A stretch of 64,000 nucleotides of DNA from Jaltomata sinuosa (Eukaryota; Streptophyta; Magnoliopsida; Solanales; Solanaceae): assembly GCA_003996215.1 (NCBI GenBank), contig QJPP01000003.1, positions 1,364,001 to 1,428,000 on the forward strand, read 5' to 3'. Below are positions 37,543 through 49,121 of the stretch, in pieces. The notes beneath the pieces are model-generated. The model was not told where the DNA came from. It did no database searches and was given only the letters and a program-made list of their open reading frames with translations. Every line of letters begins with the position of its first letter. Within the stretch, counting starts at the first letter, position 1. The position numbers and the translations under genes are program-made.

Positions 37543-38806
37543 CTAACGACCACCCCCTCTAGTCGGGGGCTGAACTACCTGTAAAGGCTCGGCCAACTGA
37601 ATTGTACCCTGCTGAGGGAAATCTCTAGCAAAATGACCAATCGCACCACAAGTAAAACAAGCCCCTGATGGCCTACTCAGTCGAGATGAACCAGCAGATC
37701 TCGTATGTCCACCATGACCTAATGCCCCAGAAATTGTACCCCTCGAAGACTGGCCGCTATAGCCCTGAGGGCTGCCCTGACCCTGCTCGAACTGGGCACT
37801 ACCGCAAGTCTGAAGGGAAGCCTGAACCGGTCGGCTGGACTGACCCTGGTACTGCTGTGGTTGATAACTCCGGCTCCACTGGCTAGGACCTCTACCACCA
37901 TATTTGGAACCACTATAGACACCCTGATATCGAGGCCTCTTATCTCTGGGCCCCTGATCATGTCGCTGTAAGTCCTCCACAGTGCGGGAATAGTCTACAA
38001 TAGCCTGGAATGACCGACCACTGGCAATCAATATCTCAGCTGGCTGCCTGATCTCTGGCCTCAAACCCCATACAAATCTGCGAATCCTATCAGCCTCAGT
38101 AGGAATGATCATAGCTCCGAACGGTGCTAGCTGATGAAAACGGGTCTCATACTCCGATATAGTCATAGATCCCTGCACAAGGTGAGTGAACTGCTCCCTG
38201 CGACGCTCCCGATCACTCTGGGGTAGGAACTTGGCCATAAAGGCCTCATAAAACTTAGACCAGGTCAAAGGAGGTGACGACGGTGGTCTACAAGCAACCT
38301 GGGCCCTCCACCATAACTTTGTTGGGCCCTCCAACTGATAGGTAGTATAACCAACCCCGTGAGTCTCCAACAAACCCAAATGGTGCAACATCTCCTCACA
38401 GGTAGTAATAAAGTCATGTGGATCCTGCCCAGAAGTACCAGCAAACCTCGGAGGTGCTAACCTCAAAAACCTACCCAACGCCTTTTGCTCTGACTCTGTC
38501 ATAACTGGGCGAAGAGCAAGAGGTTGTGCAACAGATGGAACCGAAATGACCTCCACACGGGGAGCCATAGTAGCCGGCTGCGCTCCTAAGCTCTGTGCAC
38601 CCAGGGCTGCCCCCTGAGCGGATGTTTGCGCTACCTCAGAAGGCCGCTCTCCAATCACACCCAAAAGCTGTAATAGTAATCCTCGAATATCTGGAGACTG
38701 AGCTGCGGCTGGAGCTGGCACAGAAGTGGGCACTAGAGCTAGTACTGGAGCTGGCGCTGGAGCTGGAGCTGGAGCTGGCGCTGGAGCTGGCGCTGGAGCT
38801 GGCGCT

Positions 38807-38838
<32 letters not shown>

Positions 38839-38892
38839 CGCTGGAGCGGGAGGCTCATCTCCGCGTGATGCCGATGATCTCGTACGAACCAT
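37543..38892 (-). CDS. gag: Tekay/Del Gag, 449 aa
   Basis: An open frame from MVRTRSSASRG to PPTRGGGR. It should form the virus-like particle shell and bind the element's RNA. An Ala-Pro repeat covers about residues 16-50. The retrotransposon-gag block lies near residues 150-310 (APPRFAGTSGQDPHDFI, SPPLTWSKFYEAFMAKFLP, MTISEYETRFHQLAPF, IRRFVWGLRPEIR). A Gln/Ser/Gly-rich stretch follows, and a knuckle near residue 415 reads CFTCGAIGHFARDFPQ: the fourth ligand, normally Cys, is Phe. Gag and pol share a frame, so the TAG at 37543-37545 probably interrupts one long gag-pol ORF rather than marking a natural gag end. The start is the first Met after the primer site with the family's usual basic N-terminus. 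Confidence 0.88.
38735..38850 (-). repeat. GCTGGA/GCTGGC hexanucleotide repeat in gag
   Basis: A run of about nineteen 6-base units (plus strand GGAGCT or GGCGCT) with few interruptions encodes alternating Ala and Pro on the gag strand. The repeat is in frame, so unit number can change without breaking gag. The opposite-strand reading frames it creates (Gly-Ala, Leu-Glu) are by-products. Confidence 0.9.
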
Positions 38893-39089
38893 CTGCAGAA
38901 GAATGAAGTAGAATAAATGAGATCTCCAGAAACTTCAAGGGTTCTACGCATGACACAGAAGCAATGAAAGAGTCAAATTCCTAAAATGCCACTATAGCCT
39001 CCCAAAGATTGAGTACGGACGTCTCCGCCCCGATCCGCAGGACTCTACTAGACATTGGCTCCTATACCGATGACACCGGTGAACCTAAA

Positions 39090-39101
39090 GCTCTGATACC
39101 A
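39090..39101 (-). promoter_or_regulatory. Primer-binding site of the Tekay element
   Basis: On the minus strand TGGTATCAGAGC lies three bases (ACT) past the 5' LTR end. The match to the initiator tRNA-Met primer sequence is perfect. Confidence 0.93.
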
Positions 39102-39104
39102 AGT

Positions 39105-42100
39105 TGTCATGACCCAATTTCTCGGTCATGATGGCACCTACCACCCCCGGTAGGTGAACCAATCCCCGTAGCCCAGAACAGTTAGTAATGGGCTACTGTC
39201 TAGTAAATAAGAGAACAAGACGAAGAGAACAAATAAAAGGACTATAAATATATACATATGCAGAAACTAAACCAAACCCCAAGACCTGGTATCATAGTAT
39301 AGAGCCCAAACTACTTACATGGACTGCAAATAATCCAAAATAATATATACAGATGTCTCTGAATGGTAATAGAGTACATGAAGCAAAAGATAAACTAAAG
39401 CTAAGCTCCGATCGCCAAGAGCTCACCCTCAGTCTGAAGTAGTCCCCAACAGATCTCCAAGCACGAATCACAATGATCTAACGACGATGGCCCCCGCTAG
39501 GATCTGCACCCAAAGATGCAGGGGGTAGGGGTGAGCACCATATGTGAAGCATAAGGTACCCAGTAGGTATCATAGGCCGACTGGGCACATATAAGATAAA
39601 AGCGTAGTAATAAACAGAATAGAAGCAAGCAGTCACAGAAATCAACAAAAGGTACACATGAACTAGCCCAGAGGGAAATCGACAAAACCACATGTGAGGC
39701 TAGTAAGCAGAATATACACACCGTAGGCACAGGTGAAAGTAAGAAACAACGCACCTGGGGTCCTTGCAATAACAGTGTATATAAAATAAGTTTACAAAAT
39801 GGACGGTATACCGGTAACCTCAAGTGTAAGAAGAAGAGAGAAAGAGTAATGATAGGCATGCTCAGAGACATGAAACAAACTCAACTAATCATACCAATCT
39901 CATACTTATCTATAATAGAGAACAATTCTGTAAGTAAATAGCAAAAGTCTACCTACAGTCCCCCGGCCACCCATACAACCGAGGAACACAAACAAGTGAA
40001 AACAAACCCTCCGGCATCCCATACTACCGGAGCGTGCAATCAACAAACAACAAACAAGGGTGGAGCCTCAAACAATGAATGATATGATGCATGAAGATCT
40101 CAGTGAAATGATATCTCTGTATGTACCTCCTCCGGCGCCGATCCGGACCAGCAGGTAGGTTCCATGGAAGGACACTGCCCGTATACCTCTACTCCACCGT
40201 ATACCCCTCCTCTGGCACACGCAGCCCGTAGCCCCTGGCCCGGATGGCAAGGTCCATGGAGGTCCCAGACCCCATACTAAAACTCAGTATCAAAACATGT
40301 CGTCCGGAAGCAAGTCTGGTATCAAGATAGAGACCCAGTCTCGAATATGCATGCCCAGACCCTGTCCAGGACTAAAGTAGTAGGAAAATATCTCAAAAAC
40401 CCCTCCAAGGGTGCCCGGGCATAACCGGGTCTAAACAGTAGAAAGTCATCTCAGGTGCTCGGTCCGACCGAGGCTAAAAATCATCTCCAGTAACAAGAAA
40501 ACTCAACTAGCACTCCGGCCCTGCCAAGTCTAGCGTTAATCGAAAAACTGATGATTTAAAACATAATTTACTTTCTTTTACCCAAGAATACTCACAAGTC
40601 AAATCAAACCATTTCCAAATTATTTCCATTAAAAACGGGCCCCCGGGGCCATGCAAGGTTTAGAAAATAGTGCTAGTAGGCCCGAAGCCAAAACCATAGT
40701 AAAACATGGATAAAACCTCTTTATATGCATGGAAATGGTATGATCACACACAATAGCTGCCCAGCAGCTCACAATCAACCTATCGACCCTGCACAGGCCC
40801 ACAGCTACTCAGCAAGCATAACCAGCCTAGAAGGATAATTTATGCCCGGGACTCGCGGACATTCCCAAAATCCCACCTTCTATGTTCCAGAGTCAACAAG
40901 GTCTCACAGGACCACAAGGGTAAATAAATATATCGGCAAGTACTACAAGCAACGGAGGAACAAAAGTAGGCGGACATGAATAAAGTGGTCGAGGTCTGTG
41001 GTACCAACCTAATAAACCAACCCAAGGATGCCCATTAATACAATTTTATTCTATATATGCGGAGTCTAGGAAAAATAAACCGTAACCTACCTGTCGTCCG
41101 ATGACAAGCTTGAACCTCTCCGAAAAGCTCCGAAATGAAATCACACTCGAACTCGGACTTGAATAACTTGACTAGGAAACGTATTCCTTACTAACGTGAA
41201 TACGTATTTGCAAGCATATATATATGAAGAGGTTTCAGAATTGCCTTTGGCAATTGAAAGTAATGAGTAGGACTTTAATGACCACCCATATGACAGTAAC
41301 AACAAAATGAAAAGAAATGGGTGATCATTAATCTCATTAAAGCCACCTATGAAGGATAATGTATGAGGGATAATGTGATATGCTGCCACCTTTAGCCATC
41401 CCTTGGCCGGCCACTCCTTCCACCTACACGTGGAGTGGAGGTGGCAATTACAAAGGACAAAAGAAGAAATTCTTATCCCGTTATTTATATATTTGGGTAT
41501 TGCATAAATTCGTGGTAAAATAAATATAGCTTTTTAAATATACCATAATTAATAGAAAATTATTTTGAATAAAACCTACTATATTATAATAATAAATTTC
41601 AACATAACTAAATTTACTATCTCCGTTAAAATATTACAATGTATAAAAACCTTATAAAATAAATACATATATCATTATATCATAACAAAAATATTTTTCA
41701 TAAACTCTTAAAATATTTTAAAAAGGTAATAATAATATAACTTTTTACCAAATTCAACTTTAAAATAAAATATTTTCAAATATACGCGCGATGCTAATAA
41801 AATTCTTAAGCTTAGGCTCGTAATTCATTATCGCACGATTTTGATACTCAAGAACTCTCTTGGAACCCTCCCTTATGTTTTCTCACTGTTTCAGAACTGA
41901 AATGGCGTTTTAAAACGTGAAGTTGAGGCTTAAATCGAGTTTAACCCGACCCGATTCGCGACCCGATTCGCAACCCATTTTCTGCCAGACAGTCCGCGGT
42001 AAAACAGTCATAACTTTTTACTCAGCGATCAGTTGGACGTGAGGTTTTGTGCGTTGGAAACTAGACTCGTAGACCTTCGATTTAGTATTTTGTGGGACTT

Positions 42101-42346
42101 CTAACTCTTTTTATATTGAGATAAAAGCTCCGAGACATTTTACCCAAAGTTCAGAAAATTTATTAAAGAACTTACGATAACTTTTGCCGATTAGCTTGAC
42201 TTCAAAACTTATAATGCGACCAAACAAATGGACCCAACACCGAAATACCGGTCCTGACAAGCATTAAGTGACTTGGGACCGCTACAAACAAGCTCTAACG
42301 GTTCAAGGAAAACGTATACGTGGAAATAACTGGAAGGGTCATTACA
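39105..42346 (-). repeat. 5' LTR of the Tekay element
   Basis: 3242 bp, minus-strand TGTAATGACC at 42346 to GGTCATGACA at 39105. It is almost the same length as the 3' LTR although the two differ by several block changes (see 30719-33963). The LTR is unusually long against the roughly 2 kb LTRs of the other Tekay copies here. Its outer end abuts an integrase frame in the opposite orientation at 42347. Confidence 0.92.
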
Positions 42347-43858
42347 GTTGTGGCGGATGCCTTGTCTAGAAAACATGTCTTGATCAATACTTTGTCTTCT
42401 AAATTGTTAGGTTTTGAATGCTTAAAGACATGGTATCCCAAGGATCCCATTTTTGCTAAAATCCTCCAAGATTGTGAAGAATGGGAAAGGGAAAGGTGGC
42501 TTCGGGATAGATCTTCTATTCCCTATTCCAAGTTTGATGGTTTCTTATTCAAGAATAAGAGACTTTGTGTGCCCATGAGCTCTTGGAGGGAACTCTTTAT
42601 GAGGGAGGCACATGATGGAGGATTAATGGGTCATTTTGGTATTGATAAGACCTTGGGGATTCTTGAGGAACAATTTTATTGGCCTAAAATGCGTAATGAT
42701 GTTTCTAGAATTTGTGGCCAATGTGTTGAATGTAAAAGTGCTAAATCTAGACTTCTTCCCCATGGTTTGTACACCCCTATCCCCACCCCTCAAAGGCCTC
42801 GGCTTGATATTTCTATGGATTTTGTCTTGAGTTTGCCAAGGACTAAAAAGGGAAATGATTGCATTTTTGTGGTTGTTGACCAATTTTCAAAGATGGCTCA
42901 TTTTATTGCATGTCATAAATGTGATCAAGCTTCTCATGATGCATCTGTATTTGTTGATAATGTGTTCAAGTTGCATGGTATTCCCAAGACCATTGTGAGT
43001 GATAGAGATCCTAAGTTCCTTAGTCACTTTTGGAAGGAATTATGGGGTAGACTTGGTACTAAATTATTGTTTTCTACCTCTTGTCACCCACAAACCGATG
43101 GCCGAACCGAAGTTGTCAATAGGACCTTGGGTTCTATGCTTAGAGCCATCATGAATAGAAAGTTGACTTCTTGGGAAGAACATTTGCCTTTAGTTGAGTT
43201 TGCTAATAATAGAGTTATTCATAGCATTATTGGCATGTCTCCATTTGAGGTTGTTTATGGTTTTAACCCACTAACCCCTTTAGATCTCACCCCTTTGTCT
43301 CAAGATGTTGTTTTGAGTTTAGATGGAAACAAAAGGGCCAAGGCTATGAAGAAATTGCATGAAAAGGTGCGACTTCACCTTGAGAAAAAGAATCAAGATA
43401 TGGCCAAGAAAGCAAACAAGGGTCGTAAGAGAGTTGTGTTTGAACCGGGAGATTGGGTGTGGGTACACTTTCGCAAGGAGAGGTTTCCAACCAAGAGGAA
43501 GACCAAGTTGATGCCAAGAGGAGATGGGCCATTCCAAGTGCTTGCAAGGCTCAATGATAATGCCTACAAGGTTGACCTTCCATCGGAGTATCAAGTACAC
43601 AACACTTTCAATGTTTGTGACCTCTCACTCTTTGATACTTGTGATGGTGATCCTTTAAATTTGAGGACAAATTCTTTTCAAGAAGGGGATGATGATGCAA
43701 TCCAAGTTGCATCAAGGTCACTCCCAAGTAGCCAAGCTCGGGACCTCCAAGATTTACAAGGGTTATTCATGAAGATAGAGGTGCTTGAGCACACCTTGAT
43801 GCCGAAGAGGGGATTTCATGCCTTGATGATTGCTTGGGAAGAAGGAAATGAGGCCTAG
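42347..43858 (+). pseudogene. Chromovirus integrase, 5' truncated but open
   Basis: A single open frame of 512 codons begins at 42320; its first nine residues are encoded by the Tekay LTR, and the real gene starts at 42347 with the RNase H end VVADALSRK. Integrase follows. Its zinc-binding part keeps the His pair (HDGGLMGHFG) and CGQCVECK. The catalytic core has DISMDFVLSLP, TIVSDRDPKF and TDGRTEVVNRTLG, all three acidic residues. The C-terminal part has GDWVWVHFRKERFPTKRKTK and GDGPFQVLARLNDNAYKVDLP. The tail reads PLNLRTNSFQEGDDD. These segments resemble CRM/Reina-type chromoviruses more than the Tekay copies. No stop or frameshift interrupts the part that remains, but gag, protease, RT and most of RNase H are gone. 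Confidence 0.88.
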
Positions 43859-44250
43859 TTTGCAAAGTAGGGCTATATTTGCAATCTTTACTCACAGAGA
43901 CACTTTTGGGCTACTTTTGTAATAAATTAGCCTAAACTATAAATAGTGAGAATAGCTCACTTTGAGTCTTAGTTTTTAATGATCATAGACTTGTCTTCTC
44001 TTGAGAGAATTGAGAGCTTGGTTGAAGCTTTTGTTGGTATTTGTTTGAGAAGGGAATTGCAAGGTAAATTCAATTCCCTTGAGGTTCCTTTAATAGTTAA
44101 GGTGCTTTTTTGGTAATCTTTCAATTGAAGGTTTTGATATCTTTATCATGATTGTCAATTGAATTCCTTACTTGTGTCTAGCTTTTGATGTTCTTATTCC
44201 TTGTTCTTAACTTAGGGTTTCGATTTCATATATAATTTGTATCATGGGTG
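43859..44250 (+). repeat. Probable 3' LTR region of the chromovirus
   Basis: Directly after the integrase stop lies AT-rich non-coding DNA with a good TATA element (43938-43945), pyrimidine-rich leader-like sequence after it and an end near GTATCA at about 44248. I infer a short LTR that may overlap the end of the coding region, as in some CRM-type elements. The start of the LTR is not identified and no partner copy is in the window. Confidence 0.5.
43938..43945 (+). promoter_or_regulatory. TATA element in LTR-like sequence
   Basis: TATAAATA in the context AAACTATAAATAGTGAG. A start site about 30 bases downstream would fall near 43975. This is a sequence match only. Confidence 0.5.
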
Positions 44251-44254
44251 AGCC

Positions 44255-44640
44255 CAGCAAATGTGTTTTATAAAGTGATGGGGAATGAAACAACAAAGCA
44301 ATGAGAAGACAGTTAGATCTGTTGGATAAACACTGAGAGATTGCCCACATCCGAATGGTAGCGTAGAAACAAAGGATGGAAAGATATTATAACCATATAA
44401 CCAAACTCTTCCACTTCAAAATTGGGGACCTGGTACTGCAAAAAGTGACTCTCAACACTCGAGAATCAAACAACAAAAAATTAGGTCCATGATGATAAGG
44501 GTCATATAAGGTAACTGGTATAGTCAAAAAAGGTTCGTACCAGTTAACCAATATTGACGATAATCGGCAATGAAATAACTAGAATATGAACCATCTGAAG
44601 AGATACTACTACTGAAAGTGCTAGTATCTCCCATCAGCCT
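44255..44640 (+). pseudogene. Tat-type integrase C-terminal fragment
   Basis: Translation with stops gives a Tat integrase tail: LDLLDKH near 44320, ERYYNHITKLFHFKIGDLVL near 44380-44440, LNTRESNNKKLGP, and a MNHLKRYYY end near 44600. In the family the block FKIGDLVLRKVTLNTREPN precedes the final WNVAHLKRYY. The catalytic core is absent. Its start coincides with the end of the chromovirus LTR. Confidence 0.7.
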
Positions 44641-47600
44641 CCTCTTTTACAGCAACATGCGCTATATTTTTTTCCCTTCGCCTGATTTTTTATCCCAAAT
44701 GGGTTTTTTGGCAAGGGTTTTAATGAGATATGCACCAAGTATATTGGGAGGATAGAGCGAACCTAGTCCAAAACATTCGACGCCCCCAAAAAATTCAAAT
44801 ACCAGGGACTATCATTTTGAGAATAAACAATGAAATATGGACTACCTAGCATTTACGACAAAAGCCAACATGAATATGTACTCGTCTTGGAAGAGCCCTT
44901 CACCCAGATAGCGGTACAGGGCCTAAAAAGACAATGTAATAAAGCAATATGATAAATCAAAAAACATTTATTATTTTATGCTTTATCAAACCTTTTTATC
45001 TCTAAGAGTACAATTTGGTTAAAATTAACTCGGGGACCTAAATTCATCCATATACCTCACATTTGACACAATTAAAAGACGTCCTAACTTGTAAATATGC
45101 CAAGAGATAACATCACGTGCTACATAATAATGGGCCCCGGCTTACTATAAGCCTAAATACACATGTAATATATATATATAGCACACGCGGGTCAGAGCCA
45201 TGCTCCCCCAATGAGAAGATAGATTCAAAGAGGATCCCCATAAAATAATAATCGGTTGGTAGCTACCTCTGACCATCAATTTGAGACTATTATAAGTGGC
45301 AGGTTACAGCAGCACTCAAAATCTTGGGATGAAATTTAAGCTTTTGCCAAATGCATGACAAATGTAAAATGGAATAAATATGCTACAATCTCAAACAAAA
45401 GTCTCATTTATTAGGAAGGAAATAATGCATGATAAGAAGAAGAAAAATACAAAAAGAGAGACACCCTTTAAGATGACTTTGCGGACTCTCTCAAGTCGCT
45501 CTTATCTGACAAATCATTTGGGGAAAAGGCAGTCTCGACCTGATCTAAAGGGAGGCAGGTGGCGAATGCCATAGCCTCACATGATGATTCGATCTCCCTA
45601 TCCATTACAGAAGGATCAAATAAACCTTCTTGAGAATCTGTAAATGATCATCCCAAATATTGTCTCAGCGAAGGACAAGGAGATAGTGCTTCCTTCTCAA
45701 TCGCCTTCGATAGTGCTTTCTTCTTGATCGCTTTCCCTTGTTTTCCCTAATGTCTTATGCAGAAGTCTATTCTTCTTTTTCTTTATGTACAAACCCTCTT
45801 TGGTTGAGCGAAGTACCTTAACTTTGCCTTTAAGAAAGTCAGCCTTGGCCTTGGGAGCAGCGGCCTCTATAGTGATTTTTTTAAATGGTCCAGCAGTCGA
45901 AACGCCTTCTTCTTGGCCGAAGCTTGCTTTTCAATGGCTTTTTACTTTTGCTCATCAGAGATCCTAAGCTTCTCGGTATGAAAGTCAAGTTGAGCATGAA
46001 GCTTGTTTGACTTTCTATTGGCCTCAGATGAATTTTCTTTCTCACAGCGGCCACTTAATCCTCCAAAATATGAGCTTGCTCCGTTAGAGTGGCCAATTTT
46101 TCTTGAAGCGGCTTGCCTTCCTACCTTGTCAGTCTTTCTTTGCCAAGAGAGTGGGAGAGGGCCTCAGTCATACAGAGGTAAGCTTACATCAGAGGAGAAA
46201 CTTCTCACAGAAAGGGAATCGAACAAAAGAAAATTTATATAGCTGAAATGTACCCAAGCAAGATAGAAAAATTTCTAGTGAAGAAGACGTTGTTCACCTT
46301 GAACAGACAGATTCTTTAAAAAGTCATCCAGGAGTGGAGAGCAGGTTGAGGATACAACTTTTTGAATCCTCATCAATAGTGGGGACCAGGCACTCCTGGA
46401 CAGAGCTGGGACTAGGAAGGGTCCCCTGGGGGTTGAGAGCAGGAACGATGGGACCAATATTTCATAGGGGATTTAAACCCATATCTCCCCCGACGACCTC
46501 TCAACCTCCCAACAGCTCATCGGGTCTACTTCCTTTGACCACCAAGATATTAGAGCTTCCTAAAAGAGAGGCCCTCCACTCTTAACCCTCTGAGAGCTCA
46601 TCAACGATGGTCACTTCGTCAGAAAGAACCCCTTTTTTACCTCTCTTATGATCTCTCAAGGGGGAAGAAGCTTGCCAATGGCAACTTTTTCTTTTTCCTC
46701 TCCTGGGTGCCTTTTTTAGGTATATATTTTTGTTTAGCTTTGAGCTTTTGGAAGAGGTGGTACTTTGACCTTGGCAGGAACAAGAGATATTGATCCTACC
46801 GGGTTTCATCAGCCACCCTTTATCCCTGGGTTCGAAAGAAAATTAAAAAAATAAAGGCGGCACATAATAAGGAGAAGAAACGGCTTGACACTGAGCTTAC
46901 CATGATCTTTAAAGACCAGCCCATCCTCTTGGATAAACTTTCCTAGCCACATTTCACGAGCAACATGGAGCTTAACATCTTATTGACCCAGGGTCGAATC
47001 TCAATAAGAGAAAAATTTCATGATGAGGTTGAAAATATAATTGGTCAGATAAAATATAACTAGAACGCTTCTATGAATAGCAAGTGAGGCACTTACGCTG
47101 GCAATTCCACTCTTTCGATAAGATTGCGCTGTAAAGAATATGCTTGGTATGGATATACGCAAACTTGTCTAGCCATTATCAGCCTGATTCATCCAAATCT
47201 AAAAGGATGCCTTTCATCCCTCGACATTTAACTTTAAACATCTTTTCTCAGATGATTTGATAGGAGTACAGAAGAATAAAATGGCTAGAGGTATAATCGA
47301 GCACCAAGGCATGGGCAATAACCATAAAGAATGATACCGCTCTCCAGACGATATGGGTCACTTGACACAAAGATATTATGTACCTCTTCTAAATTCGAAG
47401 AACAAATTCAAAGACAGGTGCTTGGTCGAATCCCATGGAGAATGGATAGGTAAACACCCCTAAATATCCTAGACAAGTAAATATCAAGGAAACACAACTC
47501 ATGCTAACGTAGCGCAAAGGGGCAAGCAAGGGACAGACTAATCAGACTGCCCAGGGACTCGAACGAGATCATATGGAGCTATGTGGTGCAAAATATTAGC

Positions 47601-47930
47601 TGACATAGGCCACAACCGATAGAACTCGTGGGACCTGAGAATAGGTCTAAGTATCATAAGGCCTGAGTGCCACATTCTGATTGGCCAAGGCCTAATAGGC
47701 AAAATCCAAAGAAGTAACATTCATGCTAACAAACAGAAGTTCTATGCCAACTCATAGGATTAAATTAAACCTGGAGAGCCACATCGAGGTCTCATTGCTC
47801 AAAGAGATATACCGGGGTGTTAACCCTTGGAGGTCGATCATTCTTTGGATTGTTACAACTGCTCAAAGTCAATGTGTTAGGATCCATAACAACTATTCAT
47901 CTTCTTGAATAGAAAGACTGTTTGTACAGG
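44641..47930. other. Tat element 3' region, mostly non-coding on the plus strand
   Basis: After the integrase tail comes TATTTTTTTCCCTTCGCCTG followed by ATCCCAAATGGGTTTTTTGGC, a pattern common in 3' regions of Tat and other plant LTR elements. The remainder (to about 47930) has no sense coding signal; the minus strand holds the remnant described at 45560-46990. No LTR with clear TG...CA ends could be placed here, and the right edge is approximate. Confidence 0.45.
45560..46990 (-). pseudogene. Probable antisense extra ORF of a Tat element
   Basis: Minus-strand pieces look coding but lie in several frames. From right to left there is a VAREMWLGKFIQEDGLVFKDH stretch (46970-46900), a Lys/Arg-rich stretch (46809-46582, APRRGKRKSCH, PLRDHKRGKKG) and an acidic/coiled-coil-like stretch near 45900-46010 (KLRISDEQKQKAIEKQ). 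A GT at 46900 and an AG at 46826 would remove a 75-base intron but do not keep frame. Some Tat retrotransposons carry an antisense ORF between integrase and 3' LTR, which this position would fit. I do not recognise a catalytic domain. Confidence 0.35.
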
Positions 47931-49121
47931 CTGTAAACACAAATAATTTACAATTATGGCATAATTACCAAAATCGTAAGTCATGAAATTGTAACCAAAA
48001 TTGTTCAAATTTATCATTCCATAATAGGGGTAACCTAAAACCATTACTAAATTAAAAAAATCATGTTTAAGGTCATTAAATCATGTTTCAAATCAGTGAC
48101 TCATTCATAAAACAAAAACATATTTTTAAATATCAATACTTTAAAATTCATCACTTCGAAAATCAAGTTCAACAATCACATTTATGAGGTAAAACATGCT
48201 CATGTACATATGTTATAGTATGAAATCAAAATATCAAGACTCGATATGAGCTTGTCCATAAAGTCATATTCGAACCTTGTAGTTAAAAAAATATGTTCAG
48301 AAGAAACATACCTCAAATCTTGCTAAAATGATCTAAATGTGACCCACAAAGCTAGATGATAGCTCTACAATTAATTTCAATAATAAATATTAATTAGAAC
48401 TTTGATTGATTTCCATGAATTTCGACCCTTTATGAAAAAATCAAATTCTAGGATAAAATTTATGTTCATAGCGATTACGAGAATCACCCAACATTTAAAA
48501 TGTCTTCCAATAGGCTACACGAAGCCCAAATTATCCCTCTAATTGTTGTAAATAAGTTGAGGACTTACCTCTCGAAGAATCTCCAAAAATCCCCCTTCGA
48601 TGCTCGTGAATAGAATTCCTCGAGTCTACGGATTAGAAGAATAATTGGTTATTAAATCACTATAACATCCATTGGAATTGAGTAGAAACTCACTTTGAAT
48701 GGATAAAGGATGTCCTAGGGTGTTTTCTCTCTCAAAAGTTGGTCAAAAATAGAGTGAAGTGAATTTTCTGACCTAAACGTGTATTAATAAGTTTCTGTCA
48801 AAATCCATATACGATCACCAAATATAGTCCGTTTGTCACCACATACGAACGTATATTGGCCCATAGGTGGTATCCCAAACCATGTCCAACTTGGAAATCA
48901 CTAAATCCCCCGTACGATTTGACATATTTACGGCCGGAGTGTTTATTCATAAGTCAATCGTTGAAGATCCCGATCCCAAAACTAAATTTAAGTCTCTGAA
49001 TCTCCACATGAGATCAACATACAGCCTGTATGTCCCACATCTGATCCTTATATGACTCTATACGTTAACAACTGAAGACCCCAAATTTCCAACTCTTAGC
49101 TTTCACATGCGGCTCGATATA
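47931..49121 (-). repeat. LTR, left part, interrupted by LINE
   Basis: AT-rich LTR-like sequence read on the minus strand. Together with 52191-52609 it makes one LTR split by the LINE at 49122-52190. The part 48780-49080 is rich in CATACGAACGTAT-like dyads, as in the U3 blocks of the other LTRs. The 3' end of the LTR could not be found; 47931 is approximate. Confidence 0.5.

Larger units (their letters stand above)
30719..42346 (-). mobile_element. Tekay/Del chromovirus, near full length
   Basis: A minus-strand Ty3/gypsy LTR retrotransposon of 11,628 bp with all parts in order: 5' LTR (39105-42346), initiator-Met primer site (39090-39101), gag (37543-38892), pol (34025-37542) and 3' LTR (30719-33963). 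The chromodomain-like integrase tail places it in the Tekay/Del group of chromoviruses. The polypurine-tract site beside the 3' LTR (33964-33975) is decayed, reading AGTAGTGAATGA. Flanks are ...GATTG on the left and GTTGT... on the right, giving no clean 5-bp target duplication. It cannot move on its own in this state because pol is broken. Confidence 0.93.

Noticed and set aside
38726..38911. Open frame of pure Gly-Ala on the plus strand
   Set aside because: It is the complement of the Ala-Pro-coding hexanucleotide repeat in gag; low complexity with no independent support.
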